Below, in pieces: positions 10,317 to 21,212 of a stretch of 64,000 nt of DNA. The notes below the pieces were generated by a model. It was not told the DNA's origin. It ran no database searches and saw only the letters and a list, made by a program, of their open reading frames with translations. Each line of letters starts with the position of its first letter. Position 1 is the stretch's first letter. A program made the position numbers and the translations under genes. This DNA is from Omphalotus guepiniiformis (Eukaryota > Basidiomycota > Agaricomycetes > Agaricales > Omphalotaceae): contig JAQOOI010000014.1 of the NCBI GenBank assembly GCA_028554645.1, positions 1 through 64,000 of the forward strand, in the 5' to 3' direction.

Positions 10317-13300
10317 TCCCAGATCAAGGAGAAGCCGCGGTGGTTTTTGAATTAAATGACGAAGGTATTCCCATTGGCATAAGTGATGTAGTATTTGCAG
10401 ATATAAACGAAGAGCAAAAATCAAAGTTTGAGAAGCGAGAGTTACGCGATCTATACTTATCTGCCGCGGAGAAGTATATTGATCTAAAAAGTGATAAAGA
10501 AACGACGAAACCCGTATTGAGATCCTATTTGAGTTCGGTGTATGGAGCGCAAAATCCTGCCGCGTACTCTCAAGCAAATTTCACGGTGCAAGAAGTAGAG
10601 CTAGAAGACGGCGTAGAAGAGTTACAACAAATTCCCCTGTTTGATGTAAGGAGCATCGCGATGCTTGATGTATCCCCTGATATGAAAGATCAAGTGAGGA
10701 GGCACGCGTCGCGGCTGTGGAAGGAACATTACAAACCAGTTAGTATCTTGGCAGGGAAGAAATACAAACCTGTCGCGTTGAAAACACGCCCTGTTCTAGG
10801 AGATTTACCATCGAAGTTTAGAATCATAAGAGAGATTAAAGGAGATCCATTGGCTGATATGCCGCAGCTTTCGCCTAATCCTCCAGAATTCACGCCGACT
10901 GGTAGGTATACTCAGGAACGTAAAGAGATAATAGACGAGATACATAAGGAAGAGTTCCTTTGGCCAGAAGAACGGAAGTTGATGCATCATATGATGATGC
11001 AGCAAGAGAAAGGATTCGCGTGGGACGACAGTGAACGCGGAAGATTCAGAACCGATTTCTTTCCTTCTGTAGAGATGCCAGTGATACCTCATACACCTTG
11101 GGTTGAGAGGAACATTCCTATTCCCCCTGGTATTTTTAATGAAGTATGTGCGGCAGTTAGACGAAAGATTGACGCGGGAGTTTACGAACCATCGAACTCG
11201 TCTTACCGATCGAAGTGGTTCGCGGTGTTAAAGAAAGACGGAAAGAGTATTCGACTAGTACATAGTCTGGAACCGTTGAACGCGGTAACAATAGCACATT
11301 CTGGTATACCGCCTGCTACTGAAGAGCTCGCGGAGAAATTCTGTGGTAGAGCTTGTGGAGGAATTCTAGATTTATATGTTGGCTATGATGAAAGAGAGTT
11401 GGCAATAGCATCGCGAGACTTAACTACATTCCAGACTCCCTTTGGAGCCCTGAGGTTAGTAACACTACCGATGGGATGGACAAATTCAGTACCAATCTTC
11501 CACGATGATGTAACACACATATTACAAGAAGAGATCCCGGAGTTTACGCAACCATACATCGATGATGTTCCTGTACGCGGTCCTGAAACGACTTATCAAA
11601 GTGAAGATGGTGCGTACGAGATCATTCCTGGTAATGATGGGATACGGAGGTTTATTTGGGAACATTTCACCAATATGAATAGGGTCATTCAAAGAATGAA
11701 GTACTGTGGTGGGACTTTCTCAGGCCCCAAAGCTGTATTGTGTAAAAGCGAGATTACCGTGGTCGGACATAGGTGTACACGAGAAGGAAGAGAGATCGAC
11801 CCGGAACGAGCGAAAACTATTACCAACTGGGGTGGACCTGAGAATATCCTAGAAGAGAAGGATATAAGACCATTCTTAGGCACCGCGGGACTAGTAAGAA
11901 TGTTCGTCAAAGACTATGCAAAGATCGCGGAGCCTTTAACCCGATTTACGCGTAAAGATATTCCGTTCGAATGGCGACAAGAGCAAAGTGACGCGTTGGC
12001 AAAGTTGAAAGAGGCAGTAAAGAATAGCAAGGCATTACGACCACTAAAGTATGATGTGGAAGACCCTGTTATATTGGCAGTAGATACGTCGTGGAAAGCG
12101 GTTGGGTTCTATATTTGTCAAGTGGATCCAGAGAATCCGCGACGAAGGTTCTACTCCAGATTCGGTTCGATTACACTAAGTGATCGCGAAGCTAGGTTTT
12201 CACAGCCGAAACGGGAGTTGTTTGGTTTGTATCGCGCGTTACGAGCGTGCCAGTATTGGTTGTTTGGTATTCGCAACCTTATAATCGAAACTGACGCGAA
12301 GTACATTAAAGGCATGTTAGAGCATCCTGATCAAATGCCAAACGCCGCGATAAATAGGTGGATAGAGTCGATCATGATGTTTCATTTTAAACTGAAGCAC
12401 GTACCAGGCAAGGTTCACGGACCTGATGGACTATCACGGCGGGATAAGCAAGTAGGTGATGATGAGTATGACAATCCTGAAGATGGTGAAGTTCAAGAAC
12501 CCTACAAATTAGAGGAGTTTGTAGATAAGATCGACTCTAAGCATGGTTACACACACGTATTAGTTGATGAGAAAGAAGAATGGAAAAGTAATTATATGAC
12601 TGGTTTAGCCGCGTCAGTAGACGACTTTAAGGAAGAATTGACGCGTGCTTATAAGCAAGAACGAGAGTTCCGCGACATACCAGAAGTAAAACAGTTTGTA
12701 GCCGCGAACTTGGCTAGTGAAGTACCAGAACTCGAGGAGCCACCAGAGCATATTGACGAAACAGAGTATGATGAGTCTAAACGATCGAAGGGAGCGATAA
12801 ACCAAGATAAAACAGTCGCGGAGGTTTTCAAATGGCTAACAGACACTTCTAAGAGGCCTGTAGGCTATGAGAATAACAAACGCTTCAAGAACTTTTTAAG
12901 ATTAGCGCGGAACTTCTTTATACAAGACGGAAAACTCTATCGACGTGGAATCGAGGCAAAACATAAGCTGGTAGTTGAAAAGTCGCGTCGCATCGCCATG
13001 ATCCATGCTTGTCATGATAGTCTAGGGCACCGCGGCTTCTTCGCTACTAAATCCTTACTTATGGAACGCTTTTGGTGGCCTGAAATGGAGAAAGACATCT
13101 ATGAGTATGTGAAGACCTGTCATACGTGCCAAATAAGACAAAAGACAAAGATCAGGATTCCTCCTACCGAGACGAAGACACCGTCAATCTTTCAGAAAAT
13201 TCACGCTGACACCATGTATATGCCGGCGTCGAATGGCTACAAGCTGATTGTACATGGTAGGTGCGCGTTAACCGGCTGGATGGAAGGAAGACCGTTGAAA

Positions 13301-14260
13301 GCAGAGTCCGCAAGAGCGATTGGGCAGTGGTTATGGGAAGAAATTATCTGCCGCTGGGGCTGTCTTATAGAGATAGTTACAGATAATGGCGGACCTTTTC
13401 TAAAGGCGTTAGAATGGTTAGAGAAGAAATATGGCGTACGCGGTATTCGCATATCACCTTATAACTCCCAAGCCAACGGTATCGTGGAACACGCGCATTA
13501 TGATGTGCGACACAGTCTCATAAAGGCCGCGGGAGGTGACGATTCAAAATGGTTTTACTATTTCTACTTAGTAATGTGGGCTGATAGGTGTACCATAAGA
13601 AAGAGATTTGGGTGCTCCCCATTCTTCGCAGTAACTGGTGCGCACCCCTCGCTACCTTTTGATATCGTTGAGGCAACATGGCTTGTAGAATATCCTGATC
13701 ATTTCATAAGTGACGCGGAACTAATTGGACTACGGGCAAAAGCATTAGCTAAGCACGCGAAGCACATAGTTGAATTGCGGGAACGCGTAACACGTGAGAA
13801 AAGGTCACGGTTGTTGAGGTTTGAAAAAGAGTATAAGTATGTTATTAAAGACTACGCGTTTAAGCCAGGTAGTTTGGTATTAGTTAGGAATACTCAGATT
13901 GAAAAATCTTTGAACTCTAAAACAAAGCCGCGCTATTTAGGACCTATGGTAGTACTCAGGCGTACCACAGGTGGCAGTTACATTGTGGCAGACCTAAATG
14001 GTGCGGTGTTCCAGAATAAAATTGGAGCCTTCCGCGTAATTCCATATTGGCCACGGTCGCACATTGAACTCCCCGAGAACCTAAGTGAGCTGATTGGTTT
14101 GTCAGAAGATGGCTTGTTGAGAATTGAACAAGGTCTAGAAGAAGAAGAAGAAGATTTATCCGTAGAACACGATCAAGCGGACCTAGATGGTGAAATTCAC
14201 GCGGACGTTTCAGTATACGACGCGAAGCACTGGATATCGAAGCCGAAGATCTTTCAGTAA
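10296..14260 (+). CDS. pol: Pol: reverse transcriptase, RNase H, integrase
   Basis: One open frame of about 1320 codons. There is no ATG near its start, so expression by -1 frameshift from the protease frame is the simplest reading. In order: an RT domain with the catalytic YIDD near 11555; RNase H starting at AVDTSWKAVG near 12080 with the later E and D residues (KRELFG, ETDAKY); an integrase H2C2 zinc finger near 13005-13130; a DDE core (ADTMY near 13208, TDNGG near 13380, GIVEH near 13485); and a GPY/F-like module near 13940. There is no chromodomain. Replication and integration functions appear complete. Residues were identified by eye. Confidence 0.94.
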
Positions 14261-14478
14261 ATCACTCAAGAGATAGGGCCACATGGCAGTTTATTATAAA
14301 AACGAGCGTATGATCTGTACGTGTTATGTTGAAATATACGCGACAAATTGAAAATAAATAAGTTACGCGGTAGTTGAATACAAGTGTGAGAGGGAAACGA
14401 AAAGTTACGCGGTACCCCTATTCACGACAAGAAGATTAAAAAGTGTCGCGGAAGCACGAGAAAAATTCACGGAGCAGT
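14261..14478. other. retrotransposon spacer between pol and the antisense genes
   Basis: About 220 bp, AT-rich, with four CGCG occurrences. It would hold the 3' end of the antisense gene transcript and part of the sense 3' UTR. No open frame is supported. Confidence 0.5.
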
Positions 14479-15917
14479 TCAAGTATCAGTCACGGAGGGC
14501 ATATCTTCGTCGCCAGTCATATCGATAAGAGGGACGTTGGTTTTATTAACCAGCTCCTTCTGCTGCGACGCGATGCTCTGGTAGCTCTTCATCAGCAAAT
14601 CCCGCATTTGGAGCTGGAGGCTGATCTGATGGTTGACCGCGATAAGTTTAGAGCGAGTCTCGAACTCCAGCATGGTGAGGCTACGATCGGTAGGACCACT
14701 AACGGGTTCGAGCACCGCGAGATTGGCACGATCAACGAGTGACTGCACAACCGAGTTGGAGAAAGTGGAGACAGGGTCTACCAAAAGATAGGTTAGTTGA
14801 AAAAGTCGCTAGCGGCAGTACCAAAACGTGACACGTACTAGGAGGTGCCAGAGGTGGATCGAGCATAGAGAAGTTGTGCGCCCAAGTAGGAGGAGCTGCC
14901 GCGACACTAACCACCTCCATCTTAGCTTTCTTGGCAGGAGTATTGATGGTACTCTTATCCACCGCGGCAACTGCCTTAAGGTATTGCCGTGAAGTAATAA
15001 GCATGCGTGGTATCTCAGAAAAGTGGAGATATCTTACGGGGTGATTAGTCGACGCGTGAGGCTATGAAAGGAGAGTTAAGTCAGAATAACATTGGGAGCA
15101 GGATTTGTGATCGTACCCTTTTAACCGCCGCGACGATAGGCTCAACCTTTGGAGTAAAGGGAGCAACGCGGGTAACTTCTTCAACTGCTGCGAGGTCGAG
15201 AGTCTGAAGCGAGGTACATAGTTTTAGCAACAGAGCAAGCTGGTTCGGGGTAGTGTGGCGACCTACCGTGGTATTAGTAGTGGAATCTGCAATAGAGGGG
15301 GATTCATCGTCACCCATAGCAATATCGCTACCCGCCGCGTCGTCGTCAACCTCCTCGTCGCTACTATCAATACGAGCTTGGGATGCAACACGCTTGCGAA
15401 TCTAAGAAAAAGTTTAGTACCGATGGTTATTCAAGAAAAAGAACTGATTACTTACGCGGCGGCTAGTACGAACGCGACCTTTGCCTCTAACGGGCACTGG
15501 GGTTACAACCGTTGGCACAGGAGCGGCCGCGGCGACTTTAGGAACCTCCTTGGGTTTACCAAACTGAACACATTTACCGCGGTACGGACCAAGTAAATGA
15601 TGAGTTGGTGTATACTTCGCGGTAACTGGGTCCCGCGGCAGTTGCTCAAAGAAGAACAGAGTGAAAGTACGAATGTCAGCGTTAGCCAGCGCGGCATCAG
15701 GGTGAGCTTTCCAGAGCTCGAGCTAAAAAGAGCGAAGTAAGGCGCGGGAAGGGAGACAGCGCAGTAGAAAACTTACGAGTTTTTGTGCACAAGACATCGC
15801 GACGCGATTAGCGTCGTCAGCACCACGTTTGGCTCGACGCTCGCTAAACGACTTGTAAAGAGGTGCCACCTCTTCCACGAGAAACTGGACATCAACAGAA
15901 GAAGTATCAGTAGACAT
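14479..15917 (-). CDS. antisense cargo gene B, 5 exons, 404 aa, unknown function
   Basis: Exons by hand: 15917-15777, 15722-15456, 15401-15117, 15061-14839 and 14777-14479. The sum is 1215 nt, exactly 405 codons with the stop. All four introns (54, 54, 55 and 61 nt) begin GTAAGT, GTACGA or GTACGT and end TAG. The protein starts MSTDTSSVDVQF, has a basic RGKGRVRTSRR-like stretch near residue 130, an acidic segment (DEEVDDDA), a KKAKM basic patch, and a helical, leucine-rich C-terminus. I do not recognise a catalytic domain. It lies wholly inside the retrotransposon, on the opposite strand, upstream in transcription of nothing but pol's 3' end. A TATA box lies 40 nt before the ATG. Confidence 0.82.
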
Positions 15918-15956
15918 AAGTGAATCTGATAGGAAGAACTTAGAGTTCGAAGGACC

Positions 15957-15963
15957 TTTTATA
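15957..15963 (-). promoter_or_regulatory. TATA box of antisense gene B
   Basis: TATAAAA on the minus strand, about 40 nt before the ATG at 15917. TCGAACTC follows at 15950-15943; the same octamer is present upstream of antisense gene A. Confidence 0.6.
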
Positions 15964-16375
15964 CCGGGCCAGGGCAGTCATGACTACGAGGAAACTTGTC
16001 AGTGTAGAATTCTAATTCCGCGACACTTACCATCCTTCAAAATTGACGCGGCGGACCATATGGTACTTTCCCAAAGGACGTGAAGTGTTCAAGACAACTG
16101 GGGACAGTTGTAATTTCAAAGATGGGGAAGGGTCACAGAAGTAGAAAAGTACCGCGTAGAGAAAAGTACCGCGTAGGATCGCTTGAATTCTGAAAAATCT
16201 TATATAACAAAGAAAGGGTCACACAGCTTAAAGATTCACTCTCCATGAAACAAAAGCAATGATAATTTTCATGTAATAAAGACTGTACAGGATCCGCGAC
16301 ATGACAATACTACGATACTAAAAGCTTTTATTACCGCGGGGCCTGAACAAGAATGATGAACGCATGCAGTGATCA
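15964..16375. other. spacer between antisense genes B and A
   Basis: About 410 bp holding the promoter region of gene B and the 3' end of gene A. No additional coding region was seen. Several CGCG motifs are present, as throughout the element. Confidence 0.5.
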
Positions 16376-18690
16376 CTAGTTCTGATATGCATGGTGAAGA
16401 GAATCCGGGTTTATGGAGGTAAGCTCCCCCGCGTCGATTTTTGGTTGAATTCGTTCATCAATGATCACCTTGGCCAAGTCCCCGCTAAGTCGAAGCTGGG
16501 CCAGGTAATCTTTGCCAAAATTGAAATATCCCGCAGCAATAATGTCGACGAGTTCCGCGACCTTGCCTTCTGCCTTACGCTGAACCCCATGCATCGCCTT
16601 GGCAATATGGTCCAGGTCTTCAAAAAGCGTCGCGGCCTCGTGTTGAAGGGATAGAGCATCTGAAAGCTAAAAGTTAGAAGGAGAAGAGCAAGCCAGAAAA
16701 AGAAATACATACGGCGAACAGAGAAGAGGCCGCGATTGTGCATCGCGTCGTCCTCGAGCACAATCTTCCGCGTACCATACCGAAAGGTGCAAGCAGAATC
16801 CTTCTTACTCAGGCACTCGTTACAAGATTCGCCAGGTGCCACGAAGACACAAGGTTTGCCATGTACAATGCAGGAGCTACACCGAATGGAAGGCTAGTAA
16901 AGAAGTCAAAGTCAGAAAAGCGTCGCGGTACAAATAAATTGGACCGCGTACCAGATTCACACTCTTTGCCACGGACTGAAACATTTTGATATGCGAGGTC
17001 ATCAGGGGTGGCAATAGACCAGGGAAATCAAAGTTGATCGCTTGCGCGGAAGGGGCCTCGTTGGGTTGAAACCATCGTACACCCGCCTCGAAGTCGCCAT
17101 GAACAGAGGAAGGAGCCGCGGAGGCTTTACTTCCCTTAGTAATAGGCAAGGAGTCGCGGTGGATAGCAGCGCCCATCTTTGCTGCCGCGGGGAAGACATG
17201 TTCGTACCAATATCGGGGGTACCCCTCCACTTCACGTAAGAATCGACGCTTGTCCTCGGGATCACCAGGCTGAGGTGAAGGGGTGCGGAATCGGCTCTCT
17301 TCTTGGATAGTAGTCGCCGCAGGTTTGGTATTAGCACGCTTCTTACCTTTACCTTTGCCTTTCACCTAAGAAACAACAAAAGGGGTTAAGAATGTGACAA
17401 GGAACAGATGAGCTAGACTTACAGGAGGAGCTGCGTCCTCAGGTAGAGATGAAGTTGCGGGCAGCGCCGCGGAAGCTCCCGGTTGACTAACAGCAATAGC
17501 AGGGGGAGGCAACACCGTGGAAGTCAAAGGAGAAAAAGAGGCGGGCACACCAGAAGGCAGAAGAGCAGGGGGTGCCACGTCATCTCGCAAAGAAGGCGAT
17601 AAACGAGGAGTAGTGGGTACGGGAGCATTTACCGCGTCCTGAGTAAAGCCAACTGACAAGTCAACAGGAGGAGGTGACCGCGAGTGAGCCTAATAAACCG
17701 AGAAAGTGGTAAGGCCCGCGGGAACTGACACAGTAGAGAGTTACGTACGAAAGGAGAGCTAGCAGACGGCGTAAGCGCTGTCGTAGGCAAGGGAGTCGGC
17801 TCGACAGAGGCAACAACAGGAATAGTTTTAGCTACGGGCTCCGCGTCAGAATCACTTTCCACGCGTCTACGCGAAAGACCGCGGCGAGGTTCCTTGTGAA
17901 CTAAGGGGGCCTCAGTGTTAGACTCGACAGCTTCATCATCAAACTACGAAGAACGGAGTCAGAAGAGAGAGGAAGGATGAATGGAGAAAAACCGTACCAA
18001 GTTCAACGGTGGAGGACGTTTTCCCAGACCAACGCGGCGATGTCCATGCTTACGGTGAGAACGCGCAGCTGAAGTAGCTGACGCGGGACTAAGATCGTAA
18101 GTTTCATCTTTAAAAGCCAGAAAGTCAGCATCGTATTGGGCCCGATCCTCCGCGGTGACAGGACGGAGCTGCAAGAACAAGTAAAAGCATAAGTGGGACA
18201 AAAAGTATCGAGGGGCAAGAAACTGCCGTACCAAATTAGAAGTTTGACCGCGAGAACGAGAGCGCTTGGATGCGAGTTTTCTCAACGCCTCACGGCGAAC
18301 GTGTGAACGAGATTCAGCAGGAGGAGGCGATGGAGTACGACGCGAAGATGAAGCAAGAGGAGGCGAAACCACCGCGGCGGTAGGAATCACGGTTGGTTGG
18401 ACCGCCAGTTGACCACTACGGATATATTGAAGTAACGCGAACTCCGCAGCAGATATAGACTGCTGTGAGTTGGGAGCCGGCACTCCAGGAATAGGGACAG
18501 AGGCGTCATCGCGGCGTTGGCGTTTGCTCGAACGAGAACCTGACGGTCGAGAAGAAGACATGCTAAAGTTAGTTTCCGAAGGTGTGGGTGAAAAAGCCTG
18601 CCCAAGGAAGTTAAGAGAAGGAACACAAAGAGCGGCCGCGACACTTACTAATAAAGAAGTATAGTCAAGGGGTTCAGCCTTGATGGGCAT
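16376..18690 (-). CDS. antisense cargo gene A, 8 exons, 639 aa, Zn2Cys6-spaced cysteine cluster
   Basis: Exons by hand: 18690-18649, 18597-18232, 18168-17998, 17943-17749, 17689-17423, 17365-16952, 16893-16713 and 16659-16376. The sum is 1920 nt, 640 codons with the stop. Introns are 51-63 nt, with GTAAGT, GTACGG, GTACGT, GTACGC or GTATGT donors and AG acceptors. The N-terminal half is low-complexity, rich in S, P and basic residues, with nuclear-signal-like runs (KRQRRDD, KRSRSR). A KGKGKGKKR stretch and a GYPRYWYEHVFP block lie in exon 6. Residues about 490-520 have cysteines spaced C-X2-C-X6-C-X8-C-X2-C-X7-C, the fungal Zn2Cys6 pattern; this is visible only after removing the intron at 16951-16894. 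A helical tail follows. DNA binding is inference; the mid-protein position is unusual for that family. Confidence 0.84.
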
Positions 18691-18747
18691 AAACCAGTAA
18701 TGGGAGAGAGGGCAAAAAGTTGGAGTTCGACACCCGGGCGCTGAAGG

Positions 18748-18754
18748 TTATATA
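18748..18754 (-). promoter_or_regulatory. TATA box of antisense gene A
   Basis: TATATAA on the minus strand, 58 nt before the ATG at 18690, with TCGAACTC at 18730-18723. Confidence 0.6.
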
Positions 18755-19126
18755 CACCTCGCGGCGATGGGGTCCTCGGATTGGTGCCAATATCAAGTTC
18801 CATTCCTAGAAGACGCGAGAGCAAAAGTTTGATATATTACATACTTATTCAGGGTACGACATACAGCTTTGACAAAGAAGCGATGGCAATCCATTAACTG
18901 AATAACCGGTATGTCCGGGAACTAACGTAACCGGACGATGGGGAATGAAGAGACGCGGCGATTTACCAATAAGGCAACGTGATGGAATGTGATGTGACAA
19001 GAAGGAGGGAGAGCGCTACATGAGTCAGAAAGAAGTTTGTGATATCCAGAAAAGGGAGGTTGATGCGCCTTTCCAGGATAGACCCTGAGTAGGACCCCAG
19101 CGACTGGGACAGTCGATATTTTAGTC
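18755..19126. other. retrotransposon 3' leader/promoter region, no gene
   Basis: About 370 bp between the gene A promoter and the polypurine tract. No supported coding frame. It probably holds upstream regulatory sequence for gene A and the sense 3' untranslated region. Confidence 0.45.
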
Positions 19127-19135
19127 AGGGGGAGA
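19127..19135 (+). other. polypurine tract
   Basis: AGGGGGAGA directly abutting the 3' LTR, the expected plus-strand priming site. Confidence 0.8.
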
Positions 19136-20374
19136 TGATACGACCGCGGTAATACCACTACCATTTTCGGCCTCGCAGGATTGATCACTCCAGTACAAAC
19201 CTACTAAGTACACTGTATAGTCCTAAGTTCCGCGGTGTATTACGCACATTCAACCACTAGTATATGTGTACAAAGGTGTACAAGACTGTAGAACGGCACT
19301 AAATGGGTCTTCTCAGTGTAGGTATTACCTAAGTATGCACTCAAGTAAAGTGTCGCGGCACTTGTTCTAAGGTCCGACGTGTATAACTTGATGGCCCCAA
19401 TACTGTATAAACCAACGCGTAGGTAACAAAGTACCGCGGCACTACTCAGAGGGCCAGACTTAGAAACCATGTAGCAGTAGCTCCGTGCACTAGTCATATC
19501 TAATGACCACTGATTGAGCCACAGAAGGGTCTAGACGTACGATGTAACACGAAGTACTTCCGACGACGCGGAAGTAGAACACGTAAGGAGACACAGTTTA
19601 GCGAACTATCGCGATACTTTCTAAAAGCGGCAAGATTATAGCCCGATATAAGATACCCTGTTACCGCGTACTATACTTCATCCCTACCTTACGCGGTGCA
19701 CCATATGCACCATATATCTCATAACTGTCAAGTATCGCGACATTTGTTTGTACTATGTAAATAGAAATACTGTATATAAGAAATAGAATCTGGGCAAGGA
19801 AGGATAGGTTCCCGAGCCCCCCATAGAGCTAATAGCATTTGTGTGTGGAAAAGCTTAAGTCCCTCTGAGTGATTAGAAGTTTTAAAGTGTTAACCGTCGC
19901 GTTAGTTCATAAGTCAGTGTGCCTAAGTGTTTACAAGCGGGATCGTCTGGTACCGCGGAGCCTGTGTGTGTAGTGCGAATAAGAGTGGATCGTCTGGTCA
20001 CTCGTTGAACTCGTCGTCTGGCAGTTCTGAAATCCTCCTATACCCAACTCCACTAAGTGAGAAGTCGTCTGGCATCTCCCAACAATCGTCTGGTTGTTGT
20101 ATCGTTTGTAGTCACTGGTCGCGGTGATTTGTTAAAGTTACGCGTTAGTTTGTTTGAGTGGTGTGTAGCATAGAGTTATCTGTGCCGCGTCGGTTTTGAC
20201 TGTGTCTCCGCGTTCCTCTTACAACAACCTTATTCGCTTCACAGAGTTTGTTAGTCCCCCAAACCCCACGAACTTAAAAGTCTTTGTGTGTTGTGTGTGT
20301 GTTTTGAGTGCTTGATAGATTCATTCGAGTTAGTTAGTACTTCTTCTCATTCATACCCCATACCAAGCACATCA
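19136..20374 (+). repeat. 3' LTR of the large retrotransposon
   Basis: 1239 bp, the same length as the 5' LTR and identical wherever compared. The polypurine tract lies directly upstream, and the GCGC target duplication plus left-arm sequence follow directly downstream. Confidence 0.96.
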
Positions 20375-20493
20375 GCGCGGAGATAGCCCGCGCCCTCCTT
20401 GAAGACATCGCAGATGAAAGACCAAGTAGCGGAGAGAACCCGTCCGCACACGGTCTGCTGGACTTGTTCGCGATCATTCAGAGGGGCAGGCAT
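20375..20493 (-). pseudogene. membrane/coiled-coil protein, left-arm copy, 5' end
   Basis: The start codon and first 38 or so codons (MPAPLNDREQVQ onward) of the gene interrupted by the retrotransposon. The remainder lies at 4841-6012. The right-arm copy shows the two parts joined. Confidence 0.85.
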
Positions 20494-21212
20494 TTTATCT
20501 GCGAGAAGTAGTATGGACGTTAAAGTTGGAGGTTGTTTGTGAAGCGCTTGCTTTCGCGGGGAGACAATCTAGGGGAGGAATCTTCCTCTATTTATTCATT
20601 TTGCTTGGCCGACACTTCAGCATTGCGCCGCTATAGAATAGAAAAGGCTCTTTGTTCCCAGATAAGGTGGTTTGCCAATGAATGGGAGTAAGCACAATGG
20701 GCAGAAAGCTCCACGCCTGATGGCAACGAAGACAACGAAGCCAATGGGGAGAATATGTCCTCTTTGCTTCAGATTTTCAGGGAGGTTCTGCTTGAACAAC
20801 GAGGTTCCCATTTTTCCGATGCGAATTGCAACGAGTGATTTTCATCATTTAAAGGAAGAAAGGGCGGGGACAAAGGAAAAAAAGGGCCGAGTGCGGGAGG
20901 TTGAACCCACAGTTGCACACGGCCCGCCGACCCGCTCTACCCGATGGCCAAGAAGACCTTCGGTATGGATTGGAAAAGAGTTTAGTTGACGGGACAGTAA
21001 ACGGAAGTGAGGCAGGAAGCACACAAAGTGGCCACAAGCAGGGCCAGGGAGCACGATTACTGCAAGATCTGAGATCATCCAGAGTGGGACGTGGGCTATG
21101 AGCACGGAATATTAAAAACCATGAACTCATCCCAATCAGCAAAGAATATGAACATCCTGCCGTGAAAAGGACAACAGCAGGAAGAGCCTTCGCACTCCCC
21201 AAGACGAAATGC

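Larger units (their letters stand above)
6013..20374 (+). mobile_element. Ty3/gypsy-type LTR retrotransposon with antisense cargo genes
   Basis: 14,362 bp. Two 1239-bp LTRs (TG...CA ends) bracket a primer-binding-like site, gag, protease, RT-RNaseH-integrase, two antisense spliced genes and a polypurine tract. The order protease, RT, RNaseH, integrase places it in the Ty3/gypsy (Metaviridae) type; no chromodomain is visible at the integrase end. A GCGC target duplication flanks it. The same locus without the element is present in the right arm. The two LTRs look identical wherever compared, and the coding frames are intact, so insertion is recent and the element may still be active. Its length is far above the usual 5-8 kb because of the 4.9-kb antisense segment. 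Confidence 0.96.

Noticed and set aside
13900..14260. Chromodomain at the end of Pol
   Set aside because: After the GPY/F-like module the tail is acidic and low-complexity, with no aromatic-cage pattern.
14479..18690. Reading the antisense open frames as separate single-exon genes
   Set aside because: Each open stretch runs into an intron-like tail; splicing eleven consistent introns gives two full proteins with exact frame, which is far more coherent.
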